A DNA stretch of 64,000 bases from Candidatus Poribacteria bacterium (GTDB taxonomy: Bacteria; Poribacteria; WGA-4E; WGA-3G): the NCBI GenBank assembly GCA_009841255.1, contig VXMD01000012.1, forward strand, positions 44,717-108,716. Direction: 5' to 3'. Made by a program: the position numbers and the translations under genes. Of this stretch, positions 17,478 to 26,724 are shown in pieces. The notes under the pieces were generated by a model. The model was not told where the DNA came from. It saw only the letters and a program-made list of their open reading frames with translations, and did no database searches. How positions within the stretch are numbered: the first letter of the stretch is position 1; every line of letters begins with the position of its first letter.

Positions 17478-20338
17478 CCCGGTCGCGAACCTATTGCCAA
17501 ATTAAGCGGTAACAGAAGCAGGGTCAAACTAAACAGAAGTGTCCATTGCCATTCCCATTCGAGGCGCGCCATCCCTAAAAATTGCGCCACAGGTTCGACA
17601 TAGAGCGTCGCCAAATGGAGTACTATAATAACAACTGAAACGATGATGAGACGGACGTTCGCGAACACCCTTTGAACCAGGGGTTCCCATGGATACCGTA
17701 AAGCTTGCCAGCATGTAGCCAGCTGTGTGAAAATAAGCGTGGTACACGCTGTCGTTCGAGCGATCGCAATATCCAAGGCATTTGGATCTCCCATATCTCC
17801 AACGGATAGGACATCTCTCATTAATGTGGAAACACCGAATACACCGGACAACGCCGGCGAATGCCAGAGAATAAAGAAGAAGGGAATGATTGTCATCAGA
17901 CTAATCGTCACCGCACGGCAAACGATGTCCACACCTGTCATTTTTGAAAGGAAGCGCGATCCTGAAAACCGCGTTGGACGATGATGTTTTTCATCAGCAA
18001 ATATCCGTTCCGTGCCTACAACTAATGACGGTAATAGGGTTAGGAGAAATTGGGTCCAAATTATCTGTGTTAAGGTCAATGGCATAGGCATCTTATAGAG
18101 ATAGTGCAGGACCGTCCCGAAAGATAGTGTCAAAAGTAGGGAAAGTGTACAAGAGAAGTTCCACCGTAGAAAACTGGCGGCGTTATGGTACGCTTCGCGC
18201 GCATGAAGCAGCACATCCCTTACAGCTTGGAACCCTCCCTTGTTAATAAGTCCATCGGCTGCAGCTTGCACAACATGTGACGCATCGACTCTATTCGCCA
18301 GTGTAATATCGGCGACAGTCATTGCTCGGAGGTCTTCCCTATTTTGGCCCAGAAATCCTGTTGCATGTCCTTGACGTTTTAAACTAAGGACAATATTTCG
18401 GCGCTGATGCCACGTCGGTTGCGAATAAGCAAACCAGTTTGCTGTTTCACTATCGAGTTGTTCACGCGAGACACTGTCAAGTTCCTCCCTTGACGCCACC
18501 GCTTTCCGGTTGTGAATAAGCCCAAGATCCTTCGCAAGATCAACTGTTTCTTGCTCCTTGCTCTCAGTGATGAGGATAATTTTAAGTCCGGTGTCGAGAC
18601 TGGACTTTAGGATTGCCTTCGTGCGTTCATCATTGCTGGCAGAAAAACCGATAAACCCTAAAAAAATGGGATTGTCTTCCATTTCTTGCGGTTTTAAGAT
18701 AACATCAGAGGAATGAAAAGCCACGCCATAGACCTGTGATTTCGTATTCATCAGATAGTCTATGATTTCACGATACATTTCGTACCTGTCGTCTGATAGG
18801 GATGTGGCTTCGCCATTAATGAGTACATAACCGCATGTGTCAAGTACTGTTCGGGCATCTCCAAAGATGATATTAAGATAATCTTCTGGTGCTGACTCGA
18901 ACACTTGCATTTGATAGCGGTAGTTCCGCGTGGAGGGATACGTGTTCACTAACGGAAGTCGAGTCCTGACACTTTCCAGTTGGTAGCCCAGTTTCTTTAT
19001 ATCCTTTTGAATGGCAATCTGGGGCGACAGTCCCGTCTCGGAAGACATGGAAACCTCTGAAGTTGTCCACGTGTTAAAGGGGTCGGCACTGTCCGTCTCC
19101 TGTCCATCAGAAGTACCAAGTCCCGCTGTAAACACTAAGTGAGGGGCACCCTGTGGAATTTTTCCGCCAGATGGCATTGTCTCAATAGCCTTTTGCCGCT
19201 CTACAGGGGTAAGTTCTTTGAGAGAATCTAACCATGCATTCCATGTTTTTCCATCAACCAATTGTTCATCGACGAAAAGACTCGAAATTGTTAGGGAGCG
19301 CGTGGTAGAAAGCCCGGTTTCATTCGCAAAAAAAGTGGTAATACGACTCAGTTTTTCAAGGCTACGCGAGTTTCGTAGCACAACCCCTTTTTCCAACAAT
19401 CTTTGGGCGTGTTTAGAAAAGAATAAACGGAGCAGTTGAATCACATCTTGCGGGGCAGATGCGATAACAAATAGCATCCCTAAATGGATTAGGGATTGCC
19501 AATCGGTAGCATGATTCTGATATTCAAACCACCATGCGATTGCGACAGCCACTCCCCCCATAACCATCCCCACAACCTTTATAGTGGTATATAAACCTCT
19601 TGTCTCACTTTCGGCGAGGATATTGGTGACGAGGGTTGGACGCGCATCCGGACGTTGCTTCCATATTTCCAACTGCCTCCCTGTCTGCACAACAATTGCG
19701 AGTCCGTGTCCGGCTACAACGTAGGTCCCACCGAACGCCATATTTTTCTGTTTTTGAGGCGGTAAAGTACTATCTTGAATATCCCCCCCTACCTTTTGCC
19801 CAGGTTCCTCGGTCCCAAAGAGCCCGGACTCGTCAATCATAAGACCTTCTGATTCAATGATCCTTGCGTCAGCGGGTACATAGTCCCCTGCGTTGAAGGG
19901 GAGTAAGTCTCCAGGCACGATGTCCTCTGGCGCGCACTTATCTAATTTCCCTTGTCGGATAACCTTGATACTATGCACCATGAGCCTATTATGGTTGGCA
20001 TCACGACTGCGAATGCGGTACTCCATCACACATGCAGACATAGCATGGATAATCAGAACTGTTCCGACAACACCTACTGCATAGAGCGTAACGCTGCTCG
20101 TACCATCGGTTAAGGCAACACTTAGCAGGATTGTCACAACTCCCAAAACAATCACACGCCACGTGAACAACGATTTCAGAAACGCTTTAAAAGGAAACGC
20201 GTTTTTCTCTGGGCACACCTCGTTTTTACCGTGCTGTGCTCTCGCCTTCTGAACCGCTTCGGCACTCAGCCCCTGATCCATGGTGGAGTCGAATTTATTC
20301 AGTATTGATGCAATGTTTTCCGCATGAAAATTTGACAT
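17459..20338 (-). CDS. Catalytically degenerate P-type ATPase homologue
   Basis: 959 residues with the P2-type ATPase layout: N-terminal cation ATPase domain, two helices, actuator domain, helices, P/N domains and a six-helix C-terminal bundle. Alignment by eye is clear around LRNSRSLEKLSRITTF and AADGLINKGGFQAV. The catalytic motifs are altered. DKTGTLT reads N339-E-T-G-L-S-T, so the phosphorylated Asp is Asn. TGES reads F-G-T-E-E. PEGL reads PQDV at 296-299. The GDGxND hinge reads GQNREDL. The frame is intact, so this is a pseudoenzyme rather than a pseudogene. It probably cannot pump ions and may act as a scaffold or sensor. A family A repeat supplies its ribosome site (AAGGA, 11 bases). 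Confidence 0.8.
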   Translation of the reverse strand: MSNFHAENIASILNKFDSTMDQGLSAEAVQKARAQHGKNEVCPEKNAFPFKAFLKSLFTWRVIVLGVVTILLSVALTDGTSSVTLYAVGVVGTVLIIHAMSACVMEYRIRSRDANHNRLMVHSIKVIRQGKLDKCAPEDIVPGDLLPFNAGDYVPADARIIESEGLMIDESGLFGTEEPGQKVGGDIQDSTLPPQKQKNMAFGGTYVVAGHGLAIVVQTGRQLEIWKQRPDARPTLVTNILAESETRGLYTTIKVVGMVMGGVAVAIAWWFEYQNHATDWQSLIHLGMLFVIASAPQDVIQLLRLFFSKHAQRLLEKGVVLRNSRSLEKLSRITTFFANETGLSTTRSLTISSLFVDEQLVDGKTWNAWLDSLKELTPVERQKAIETMPSGGKIPQGAPHLVFTAGLGTSDGQETDSADPFNTWTTSEVSMSSETGLSPQIAIQKDIKKLGYQLESVRTRLPLVNTYPSTRNYRYQMQVFESAPEDYLNIIFGDARTVLDTCGYVLINGEATSLSDDRYEMYREIIDYLMNTKSQVYGVAFHSSDVILKPQEMEDNPIFLGFIGFSASNDERTKAILKSSLDTGLKIILITESKEQETVDLAKDLGLIHNRKAVASREELDSVSREQLDSETANWFAYSQPTWHQRRNIVLSLKRQGHATGFLGQNREDLRAMTVADITLANRVDASHVVQAAADGLINKGGFQAVRDVLLHAREAYHNAASFLRWNFSCTLSLLLTLSFGTVLHYLYKMPMPLTLTQIIWTQFLLTLLPSLVVGTERIFADEKHHRPTRFSGSRFLSKMTGVDIVCRAVTISLMTIIPFFFILWHSPALSGVFGVSTLMRDVLSVGDMGDPNALDIAIARTTACTTLIFTQLATCWQALRYPWEPLVQRVFANVRLIIVSVVIIVLHLATLYVEPVAQFLGMARLEWEWQWTLLFSLTLLLLPLNLAIGSRPGYTQNP

Positions 20339-20430
20339 TTTTTAATTATTCCTTGCGGTTAAACAACGTGGGTTTGAACTTGACATGCTTTTCTTATATC
20401 CGTTCTCCATTTCATTACGAACTACGCGCT
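20339..20430 (-). repeat. Family A repeat
   Basis: Minus-oriented copy with TTCGTAATGAAATGGAGAACGG, a variable middle and an ACCGCAAGGAATAATTAAAA end. It lies immediately before the ATG of the P-type ATPase homologue. Confidence 0.7.
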
Positions 20431-20463
20431 TTGTTCTATAGACATGAGGTTTCCCCGCAAACG

Positions 20464-21381
20464 CTAAAAAACGGTTGCCCCGTGAGCATCCGGTTTCAAA
20501 ATTTTAATATCAGCGGCGATCTGGTGCTTTTTGAAGGCAACTTGCATCTTCTCAGCAACCTGTTCTGTGCGCTCCAGACAATACGCTGCGACAGTCGGTC
20601 CGGCTCCACTCAAAGCGACACTAAGTGCCCCAGCAGCGGTAGCGGCTTCTGACACCGCATCAAATCCTGGAATCAGTGAAGTACGATAAGGTTGATGCAA
20701 CCTATCTTTCATTGCCACACGCAACATTTCAAATTGCCTCGTGGCAATACTGGCGATTAGCAGTGTGCTCCGGCTTGTATTGTAGATTGCATCCGCAAAA
20801 TCTACTGATGTTGGTAATACGCCTCGCGCTTGTTCCGTTGATAGTGGGAAATTGGGAATTGCCAGTACAATCGACAGGAGGGAGGGACATTCCAATCGAA
20901 CGGTATGCACTTGAGCATCCTCCTGTGCTGAAACAACGAGTCCACCATACAACGAGGCAGCGACGTTATCCGGATGCCCTTCCAGTTCTGTTGCAAAGTT
21001 GAGCAGTTCTTTGTCAGAAAACGGAGTGCCACAGAGTGCGTTTGCCGTGAGCAACCCGCCAAGAATGGCTGTTCCACTGCCGCCCAGCCCCCGAATCGCA
21101 GGTATCCTATTTTCTATCTGCAATTTAAAGCCTTTTGGACGTTTCGCTTTGCTTCGGTTAAAAACCAGTTCTACTGCTTGAAATGCGACATGCTCCGGCG
21201 TACTCGGTATTTTATCAGCATCTACGCCGCTGACAACAACTTCAGTATCGGTTTCAGAGGGTTCCAACGTCACCGTACTATAAAGCTGGAGAGCGAGCCC
21301 TAACACATCAAATCCGGGTCCCAGATTCGTCGTGCTTGCGGGGATCCGCGCCGTAGCTTTTTGATTAAATGTAGGAGGCAT
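20464..21381 (-). CDS. thrB: Homoserine kinase
   Basis: 305 residues, the usual length. It is a GHMP kinase: ARIPASTTNLGPGFDVLGLAL at the N-terminus is the substrate-binding stretch typical of ThrB, RGLGGSGTAILGG is the phosphate-binding loop, and ALSGAGPTVAAY is the C-terminal GHMP motif. It phosphorylates homoserine on the way to threonine. No other threonine-pathway gene is adjacent. Start ATG 21381 follows a family A repeat end with AAGG. Confidence 0.93.
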   Translation of the reverse strand: MPPTFNQKATARIPASTTNLGPGFDVLGLALQLYSTVTLEPSETDTEVVVSGVDADKIPSTPEHVAFQAVELVFNRSKAKRPKGFKLQIENRIPAIRGLGGSGTAILGGLLTANALCGTPFSDKELLNFATELEGHPDNVAASLYGGLVVSAQEDAQVHTVRLECPSLLSIVLAIPNFPLSTEQARGVLPTSVDFADAIYNTSRSTLLIASIATRQFEMLRVAMKDRLHQPYRTSLIPGFDAVSEAATAAGALSVALSGAGPTVAAYCLERTEQVAEKMQVAFKKHQIAADIKILKPDAHGATVF

Positions 21382-21630
21382 TTTTAATTATACCTTGCGG
21401 AGGAACACCGGACATTTCGTGTTTGACGTGCGTTCCTCATATCCGCCTGCGTGTTTTTGCGAATCAACGCTGAATGCGCGTGTTGCCTCGCAGTGAGAGT
21501 CATCGGGGTGTTTCTGTGTATTGTTGCAGGCTACGGTTTTTCAGTCTTCAGTTTCCGGTTAAGACGGTTCTGGTAACAATGGTAGGTTTTCAGCGACCTT
21601 TAACTGGCAACGGATAACTGATAACTATGG
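21382..21630 (-). repeat. Composite A+B repeat filling the thrB-aminotransferase gap
   Basis: Family A part: TTTTAATTATACCTTGCGG, then GACGTGCGTTCCTCATATCC, with an extra 70 or so bases before GCAGGCTACGG. Family B part: CAGTCTTCAGTTTCCGG to GATAACTGATAACTAT. Together they occupy the complete 249-base gap. Confidence 0.65.
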
Positions 21631-22803
21631 CTACAACTTCGAGATTGCAGTTTCCATTCTGCCTAATGCCTCTTGAATATTTTCTAACGAATTGGCATAT
21701 GAGAGACGGAGGTAACCATCGCCATATTTTCCGAAAGAGGTCCCGGGCAATAAGGCAACGTCTGCTTCCTCCATGAGATAATCGGCGAGTGCTTCACACG
21801 AAAGGGGCAGTTGCGTAACGTTCGGAAATACATAGAAGGCACCGAGCGGTTTGATGCAACTGACGCCTTCAATTGCATTCAGTCCATCTACAATTGCGTC
21901 GCGTCGTTTCTGAAATTCTGAGACCATCTGCGTAACAGAGGCTTGCTGCCCTGTCAGTGCCTCTATCCCAGCGAGTTGTGTGAAAGTGGCAGTACAGGAA
22001 TTGGAGTTAATAGTCAACTGCGTAATTTTATCAGCAATCGCTTGCGGAGCAATACCGTATCCCAATCGCCATCCTGTCATTGCATAGGTTTTAGAATGCC
22101 CTTCGATTAGAATGGTTCGTTCCTTCATGCCGGGCAGACTCAGAACGCTGTGGTGTTGACCTTCATAGAGGATACGTGAGTAGACTTCGTCTGTCAACAC
22201 ATAAAAATTATGTTTCTGTGCGAGTTCCGCGATTGCCTCCAGGTCTTCAGCCGTCAGCGTGCCACCTGTAGGATTTTGAGGTGAGTTGAGAATTAGTAGT
22301 TTTGTCCGATCAGAGATTGCCGCCTCAAGATCTTCAAGCCGGAATCGGAAGTCTACTTCCTCGCGAAGTGGTAGGGGTACAGCTTTTCCACCGATGAAGT
22401 CGATAACAGATTCGTAGACGGGGAAACCGGGTTCCGGATAAACTACCTCATCCCCCTCATCAATTAGCGCCAAAATAGTAAAGAAAATAATAGGTTTCGC
22501 CCCGGGCGTCACTGTGACTTCGTCAGGGTGTATCGTAACACCACGCGTTTCCGTTATATGTTGTGCGACAACTTCGCGAAACTCCGGCACACCAGCAGAC
22601 GGGCAGTAGCCGGTATGACCGTCCTTCATCGCCTTGTACGCTGCTTCGATAATATTGATAGGTGTTGGAAAATCTGGCTGTCCTATCTCCAGATGGATGA
22701 TGTCTTTGCCTTGTGCCTCCAACTGTTTGGCTTTAGCCAAGACTTCAAATGCAGATTCTGTGCCTAATCGACTCATCCGCGTTGCGAATGTGGATACTTC
22801 CAA
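21631..22803 (-). CDS. Class I aminotransferase (aspartate aminotransferase-like)
   Basis: 390 residues, a fold-type I PLP enzyme. NSPQNPTG (N177), TDEVY (D205), SKTYAMTGWRLGYG with the Schiff-base Lys K238, and a C-terminal Arg in LRLSYANS are all present. This matches the AspB/type I-gamma branch that includes aspartate, aromatic and related aminotransferases. The start is TTG 22803 with GGAGG at seven bases. Substrate is probably aspartate or another amino acid. Confidence 0.88.
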   Translation of the reverse strand: MEVSTFATRMSRLGTESAFEVLAKAKQLEAQGKDIIHLEIGQPDFPTPINIIEAAYKAMKDGHTGYCPSAGVPEFREVVAQHITETRGVTIHPDEVTVTPGAKPIIFFTILALIDEGDEVVYPEPGFPVYESVIDFIGGKAVPLPLREEVDFRFRLEDLEAAISDRTKLLILNSPQNPTGGTLTAEDLEAIAELAQKHNFYVLTDEVYSRILYEGQHHSVLSLPGMKERTILIEGHSKTYAMTGWRLGYGIAPQAIADKITQLTINSNSCTATFTQLAGIEALTGQQASVTQMVSEFQKRRDAIVDGLNAIEGVSCIKPLGAFYVFPNVTQLPLSCEALADYLMEEADVALLPGTSFGKYGDGYLRLSYANSLENIQEALGRMETAISKL

Positions 22804-22953
22804 AATTATACCTCCGCGTCTTTAGTTGTCAGCAGTCAGTTTTCAGTTTTCAGTTAAAGAGATGTGTTGTGACAGTAAAATTACTGCAATCGCCCAAAAG
22901 TATTAACTGATGACTGTAAGGATTTTTTGAAAAAAATCCTTACTGACAACTAT
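22804..22953 (-). repeat. Family B repeat
   Basis: CAGTCAGTTTTCAGTTTTCAGTT, AAGAGATG and a TAACTGATGACTG segment, followed by the hairpin and CTGACAACTATT. It fills the gap between two minus-strand genes. Confidence 0.55.
22916..22943 (-). terminator. Perfect 13-bp hairpin in a family B repeat
   Basis: GTAAGGATTTTTT pairs exactly with AAAAAATCCTTAC across a two-base loop. It lies directly after the Ycf48-like gene (minus strand), and its A/T tracts would suit a terminator in either direction. A weaker version, GGATTTTT-TTC-AAAAATCC, is at 27417-27435. Confidence 0.5.
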
Positions 22954-23997
22954 TTATTCTGCTTGCATTATAGCTCCGGTGGAACCCGCTACCCACACGT
23001 TTTGTCCATCAAGCACAAAAACTTTGACTAATTTTTCTCTGGAATCTTCAAGTTCCCAAGTTTCGCCGCCATCACTGGTACGTAGGATCGCGCCAACTCC
23101 AAAATCACCACCAACAGCCCAACCGTTTTTCTCATCTGCAAATCCGACACTTCGTAGTGTTTCTTCTGTACCGCTGGTTTGATCTTGCCAGGTTTCACCG
23201 CCGTTACTGGTATGAAGAATTACGCCGTTTTCACCAACAGCCCACCCCATTGACGCATCAAGGAAAAAGATGTCTTCAAGGATATCCTCTCTGTTGATCG
23301 CTTGCGTATTCCACGTCTGTCCACCATCCATTGTTTTCTGAATCAAAGTATGTTGACCCTGTGTACTCGGACTGACGCGGACCCCGGCAATCCATCCGGT
23401 TTCTTCATCAAGAAATTGAATGGCACTGTACATATTTGCGTCATCGTCGCCGACCGCACCGAGTTGTCCACCTTGAAGAACCTTCCAAGAGCGTCCGCCA
23501 TTTTTCGTAGAAAGGATCGTGTCACTTTCTCCTACTGCGTACCCGACCTCTTTATTAACAAAATAGATACCTTTAAGTCCGTTGCCAACCTTGCTGGTTT
23601 GCAGTTCCCAGTCTCTACCGTTATCCGTACCGACTATTGTTCCGTCCGCACCGACAGCCCAACCATATTTATCATCGAGGAAGTACACTTCTGCTAAATC
23701 GGCAGGGATTTTGATTTCCGATTTTTGCCACGATTTACCACCGTCCATGGTATATCCGATGAAACCTGGATTTTCAAAGTCTTCAAAGGACGCGGCACCG
23801 ACGACCCAACCGTTATTTTTGCTCGTAAAAGCGATTGACATATAATCCCGAACTTCTGGATCGCGTTCTTGTAAAACGCTCCAATTTCCTAATACCGGTA
23901 GAACGGTCCCCAAAATGCCGAGGATCGCGAGTAGCATTACTCCTCTTAGTAGGCGTGACTCAAGCCTGTTCATTGTTGTCGTATCTCCTTTTTTCAT
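22954..23997 (-). CDS. Ycf48-like/BNR-repeat secreted beta-propeller
   Basis: 347 residues. An N-terminal hydrophobic segment (residues 17-35) is a signal peptide or anchor. The remainder has about seven repeats of the form GWAVGxxGTIVxTxNGGxxW, the signature of Ycf48/HCF136-like and BNR propellers. In photosynthetic organisms Ycf48 is an assembly factor, but outside them such proteins have no fixed role. Probably periplasmic or exported. Confidence 0.8.
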   Translation of the reverse strand: MKKGDTTTMNRLESRLLRGVMLLAILGILGTVLPVLGNWSVLQERDPEVRDYMSIAFTSKNNGWVVGAASFEDFENPGFIGYTMDGGKSWQKSEIKIPADLAEVYFLDDKYGWAVGADGTIVGTDNGRDWELQTSKVGNGLKGIYFVNKEVGYAVGESDTILSTKNGGRSWKVLQGGQLGAVGDDDANMYSAIQFLDEETGWIAGVRVSPSTQGQHTLIQKTMDGGQTWNTQAINREDILEDIFFLDASMGWAVGENGVILHTSNGGETWQDQTSGTEETLRSVGFADEKNGWAVGGDFGVGAILRTSDGGETWELEDSREKLVKVFVLDGQNVWVAGSTGAIMQAE

Positions 23998-24072
23998 TGA
24001 TTTTCAGTTTTCAGTTAAGAGACTTTCATTTAGCGAAACCTTCTTGTAACTGTTAACTGATAACTATTTAAC
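23998..24072 (-). repeat. Family B repeat
   Basis: TTTTCAGTTTTCAGTTAAGAG, then a GTAACTGTTAACTGATAACTATT end. The following 140 bases up to the next gene hold no feature I can name. Confidence 0.55.
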
Positions 24073-24210
24073 CCCGAATTAAAAATTAAGTCAACAAATT
24101 TCTCCCAAGCTCCAACGGATTGGAACGCCGAAAGCAATACGGATCCTACCCCTCAAAAAACGAAAATTCCATACTGCCATGAGGATGTGTTTTAATGTTA
24201 CATCCATTCC

Positions 24211-25575
24211 TTACTTAGCAACAATTAAAGTCCCTGTCTTAAAACTCTCTCCCACTTGAAGCTGATAGACGTAAACGCCGCTTTCCACGATTTCACCGGA
24301 TTCATCGTGTCCATCCCAAATCAACTCCGTTTCACCCGGTAGTGCGGTCAAACTCTTAACGAGCATTCCGTCAATGTCAAAGATGAGCACCGTGAATTCA
24401 CCCGATGTTTCTTCAAGCGCGCGCGCCGGGAAGACAACCCGATTAAAATCCTCGTCTGGAGAAAGCGGTGTAAACGGGTTCGGATAGGGTTTATCAAAAA
24501 TACGAAGCCTTTTTTCTAAGGGAATGGATTCGTTGTTTGCCTCGTCAATGGCGATGACAGCATACGTAAAACTGCCTATAGGTAACTGACGGTCATCAAT
24601 AAATTTATATTCCGTTTCTAATTCATCGATTTCTTTAAGCGTAGTAAATCCCTCGGTAATTCGGTAGGTTGTTACGTCTCGACTGACACTCGGTTTCCAT
24701 AAGACCTCAACACCATCGCTTGAAGCAATAACGCTCAGCATTGTCGGCGGCTCTGGCGCAGCAGTGTCTGATGATACGTCCACCATTTGTATGGGTGAAC
24801 GCTCCGATTGTAAGTAACGCGTCTTGTAAGCGGTAATCTGATAGGTATGGTTTCCTGAAGGAACATTTACGTCGCGAAACGTGGTTGACGAACGATTTTC
24901 GACCTGAATCGTAGAATCGTCCTTGTCCCTGTAGATAAGATAACCGTTGACATCTGGATCTGTTGATTTCTGCCAACGGAGTATTACATCGTTTTCTCCG
25001 GTTTCATCGGCTTCAGCGGTGAAGTCAATAACCGGGTCAGGCGGCACATTCGGAATAACCTGCAACGTAAAATCGTCGTTATTGAGTTTTCCGTCCGCCT
25101 GCCCTGGCCGGATGAATTCACCGATGGGACCATCTTGAAGATTGCGAAGCCGCGCTCTGAAAACTGCCTCTGGAATCAGCGTATTCGGTGTCTGACACTC
25201 AAAAGTAATTTCATAGAGCGAGTTCTGAAAATCAACGATAACATCTGCGAGTTCAACGCGTAGGACACTTCCGGCAGAGACGACTGCCCTTGCTACAATT
25301 TTGTTGCCATCCCGCGAGATACCTCTGAAAAAGGATGATTGGGTCAAAAATCCCCGTGGCATTGTAATCTCAATCGTTTTAATTTCTTCACCCGGCTCCG
25401 CCAACGACCGGTCAATTACAAGCGTCACGATCAATGGTACGGTTGAACTTGCCGGAACAACACCTTCCTTTTGTCCTGCGACGTTAATCTCTCCAACAGA
25501 GGTAACTGCTCCATAACCATTAGCAACAAAGAACAGACTACCGATAAGTATTAAAGCAATGGATGTATTTTTCAT
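24211..25575 (-). CDS. Secreted fibronectin type III protein with FlgD-like C-terminus
   Basis: 454 residues. A clear signal peptide (residues 1-23, ending ANGYGAV). The N-terminal part (30-180) is a beta-rich domain with no obvious family. Two fibronectin III-like domains follow near 183-270 and 275-360. The end (residues 370-454) has the pattern YPNPFTPLS ... WDGHDESGEIVESGVYVYQL, the FlgD Ig-like domain common at the ends of exported proteins in this group. The start follows a family A repeat. It is probably surface-exposed or sorted by the C-terminal domain. Confidence 0.8.
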   Translation of the reverse strand: MKNTSIALILIGSLFFVANGYGAVTSVGEINVAGQKEGVVPASSTVPLIVTLVIDRSLAEPGEEIKTIEITMPRGFLTQSSFFRGISRDGNKIVARAVVSAGSVLRVELADVIVDFQNSLYEITFECQTPNTLIPEAVFRARLRNLQDGPIGEFIRPGQADGKLNNDDFTLQVIPNVPPDPVIDFTAEADETGENDVILRWQKSTDPDVNGYLIYRDKDDSTIQVENRSSTTFRDVNVPSGNHTYQITAYKTRYLQSERSPIQMVDVSSDTAAPEPPTMLSVIASSDGVEVLWKPSVSRDVTTYRITEGFTTLKEIDELETEYKFIDDRQLPIGSFTYAVIAIDEANNESIPLEKRLRIFDKPYPNPFTPLSPDEDFNRVVFPARALEETSGEFTVLIFDIDGMLVKSLTALPGETELIWDGHDESGEIVESGVYVYQLQVGESFKTGTLIVAK

Positions 25576-25754
25576 TTTTTCTTTTTAATTTTTCCTGGCG
25601 GAGGCATAACGTCCGTTTGAACTTTGACGTGCGTTCCTCATATCTGCCCTTCGCTACGCTTACGGGCTACAGGCTTTGAGATTATCTTAAGAGGTGTCGT
25701 TTGTAAGACGACTCTCTCTTAACTGAAAACTATCCTTCTGATGACTGATAACTA
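25576..25754 (-). repeat. Composite A+B repeat filling the gap
   Basis: Starts with TTTTTAATTTTTCCTGGCGGAGGC and GACGTGCGTTCCTCATATCTGCCC (family A), then TCTTAACTGAAAACTATCC and GATGACTGATAACTATTA (family B). It covers the gap from start codon to stop codon. Confidence 0.65.
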
Positions 25755-26702
25755 TTAAAGCAGTAAATTGAGAGAGAACCGCTGTGTTATATTGTCTCGA
25801 AAATCCGCACTGAGTAGCTGGAAACCATAATCGATCTGAAGAGCAGTACTACTGATTGGAAGTTTAGCACTTCCCCCGAAACTCAGGGTCGTTGCCGAAC
25901 GTCCTCCATTTTTCACGCCATAACCGCCGCGAACAGCGATGGATTTATTCAACCAAACTTCCATCCCTGCGCGGATATAAGTCTCGCCATTGCGAGACGC
26001 AACTTCAAAACTCCCAAGACTCCCTTTCAACAAGTTGCTGACTGCTGCACCTTGGGCACTCATCTCCGCGATAGACGCCAGTCTATATGCCAAACCAGCC
26101 CGAATGTTTAACGGTACTGTATCTGTCTGCGCGTCAGATATGCTCATATCTGCGGGGAGCAGGTTTTCTACTGACGCACCAAGACTTAGACTCTGGAAAG
26201 GTTTTGCAATCACGCCGAGATCAAACGAAACGGCTGAACTGGAGGTCTGAACAAAATATGGATTCTCTACGACGAATTCATTTGTCTCGTCAAAAGAGGT
26301 GCCGAAGAGTTTTAAATTGGCACCGATTGCAAATTGCTTGAAAAGCGCATTTCCGTAAGAGAAGCGGAACGTCTGTTCACGATAAACTTCGGAGTCTTCT
26401 GCTAAGATACCGAGACTTGCGCCAATTGCCCCCAACCTCCCGAATGGGATAACGCCGCTGGCAGCGTTGTAAGTGATAAGTCCATTAAAGCGTTGGGCGT
26501 GTGTCACGCCGAGGTGTATATCATCAATATACCCTAATCCTGCGGCGTTGTAATCTGCGGCGTTGCTATCATCGGCAAGCGCGACGAACGCTCCACCTAA
26601 CCCTAACGGTCTCGCGCCAACACCAATATTATTGAACGTAGCAGCGGCGATAGCAGGGAAGAGCAACACAATGAGTAGAATTAGACAGCCTATATGTTTC
26701 AA
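25755..26702 (-). CDS. PorV/UPF0164-like outer-membrane beta-barrel
   Basis: 315 residues. The signal peptide covers residues 1-21 (ending IAAATF). GVGARPLGLGGAFVALADDSNAADYNAAGL is the conserved N-terminal stretch of the PorV/UPF0164 barrels of the FadL-like superfamily. The rest alternates hydrophobic beta strands with Gly/Asn-rich turns and ends in a hydrophobic strand (FSLNLLL). PorV works in type IX secretion in Bacteroidetes; similar proteins elsewhere are uncharacterised. It lies next to an FlgD-tailed protein, which suggests a link to export, but that is inference. Confidence 0.8.
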   Translation of the reverse strand: MKHIGCLILLIVLLFPAIAAATFNNIGVGARPLGLGGAFVALADDSNAADYNAAGLGYIDDIHLGVTHAQRFNGLITYNAASGVIPFGRLGAIGASLGILAEDSEVYREQTFRFSYGNALFKQFAIGANLKLFGTSFDETNEFVVENPYFVQTSSSAVSFDLGVIAKPFQSLSLGASVENLLPADMSISDAQTDTVPLNIRAGLAYRLASIAEMSAQGAAVSNLLKGSLGSFEVASRNGETYIRAGMEVWLNKSIAVRGGYGVKNGGRSATTLSFGGSAKLPISSTALQIDYGFQLLSADFRDNITQRFSLNLLL

Positions 26703-26724
26703 TTTTCTAATTTTCCTTACAGAT

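Noticed and set aside
22916-22943. Possible transposon terminal repeat
   Set aside because: The 13-bp perfect hairpin is part of a family B repeat and has no transposase or target duplication beside it; terminator-like use is simpler.
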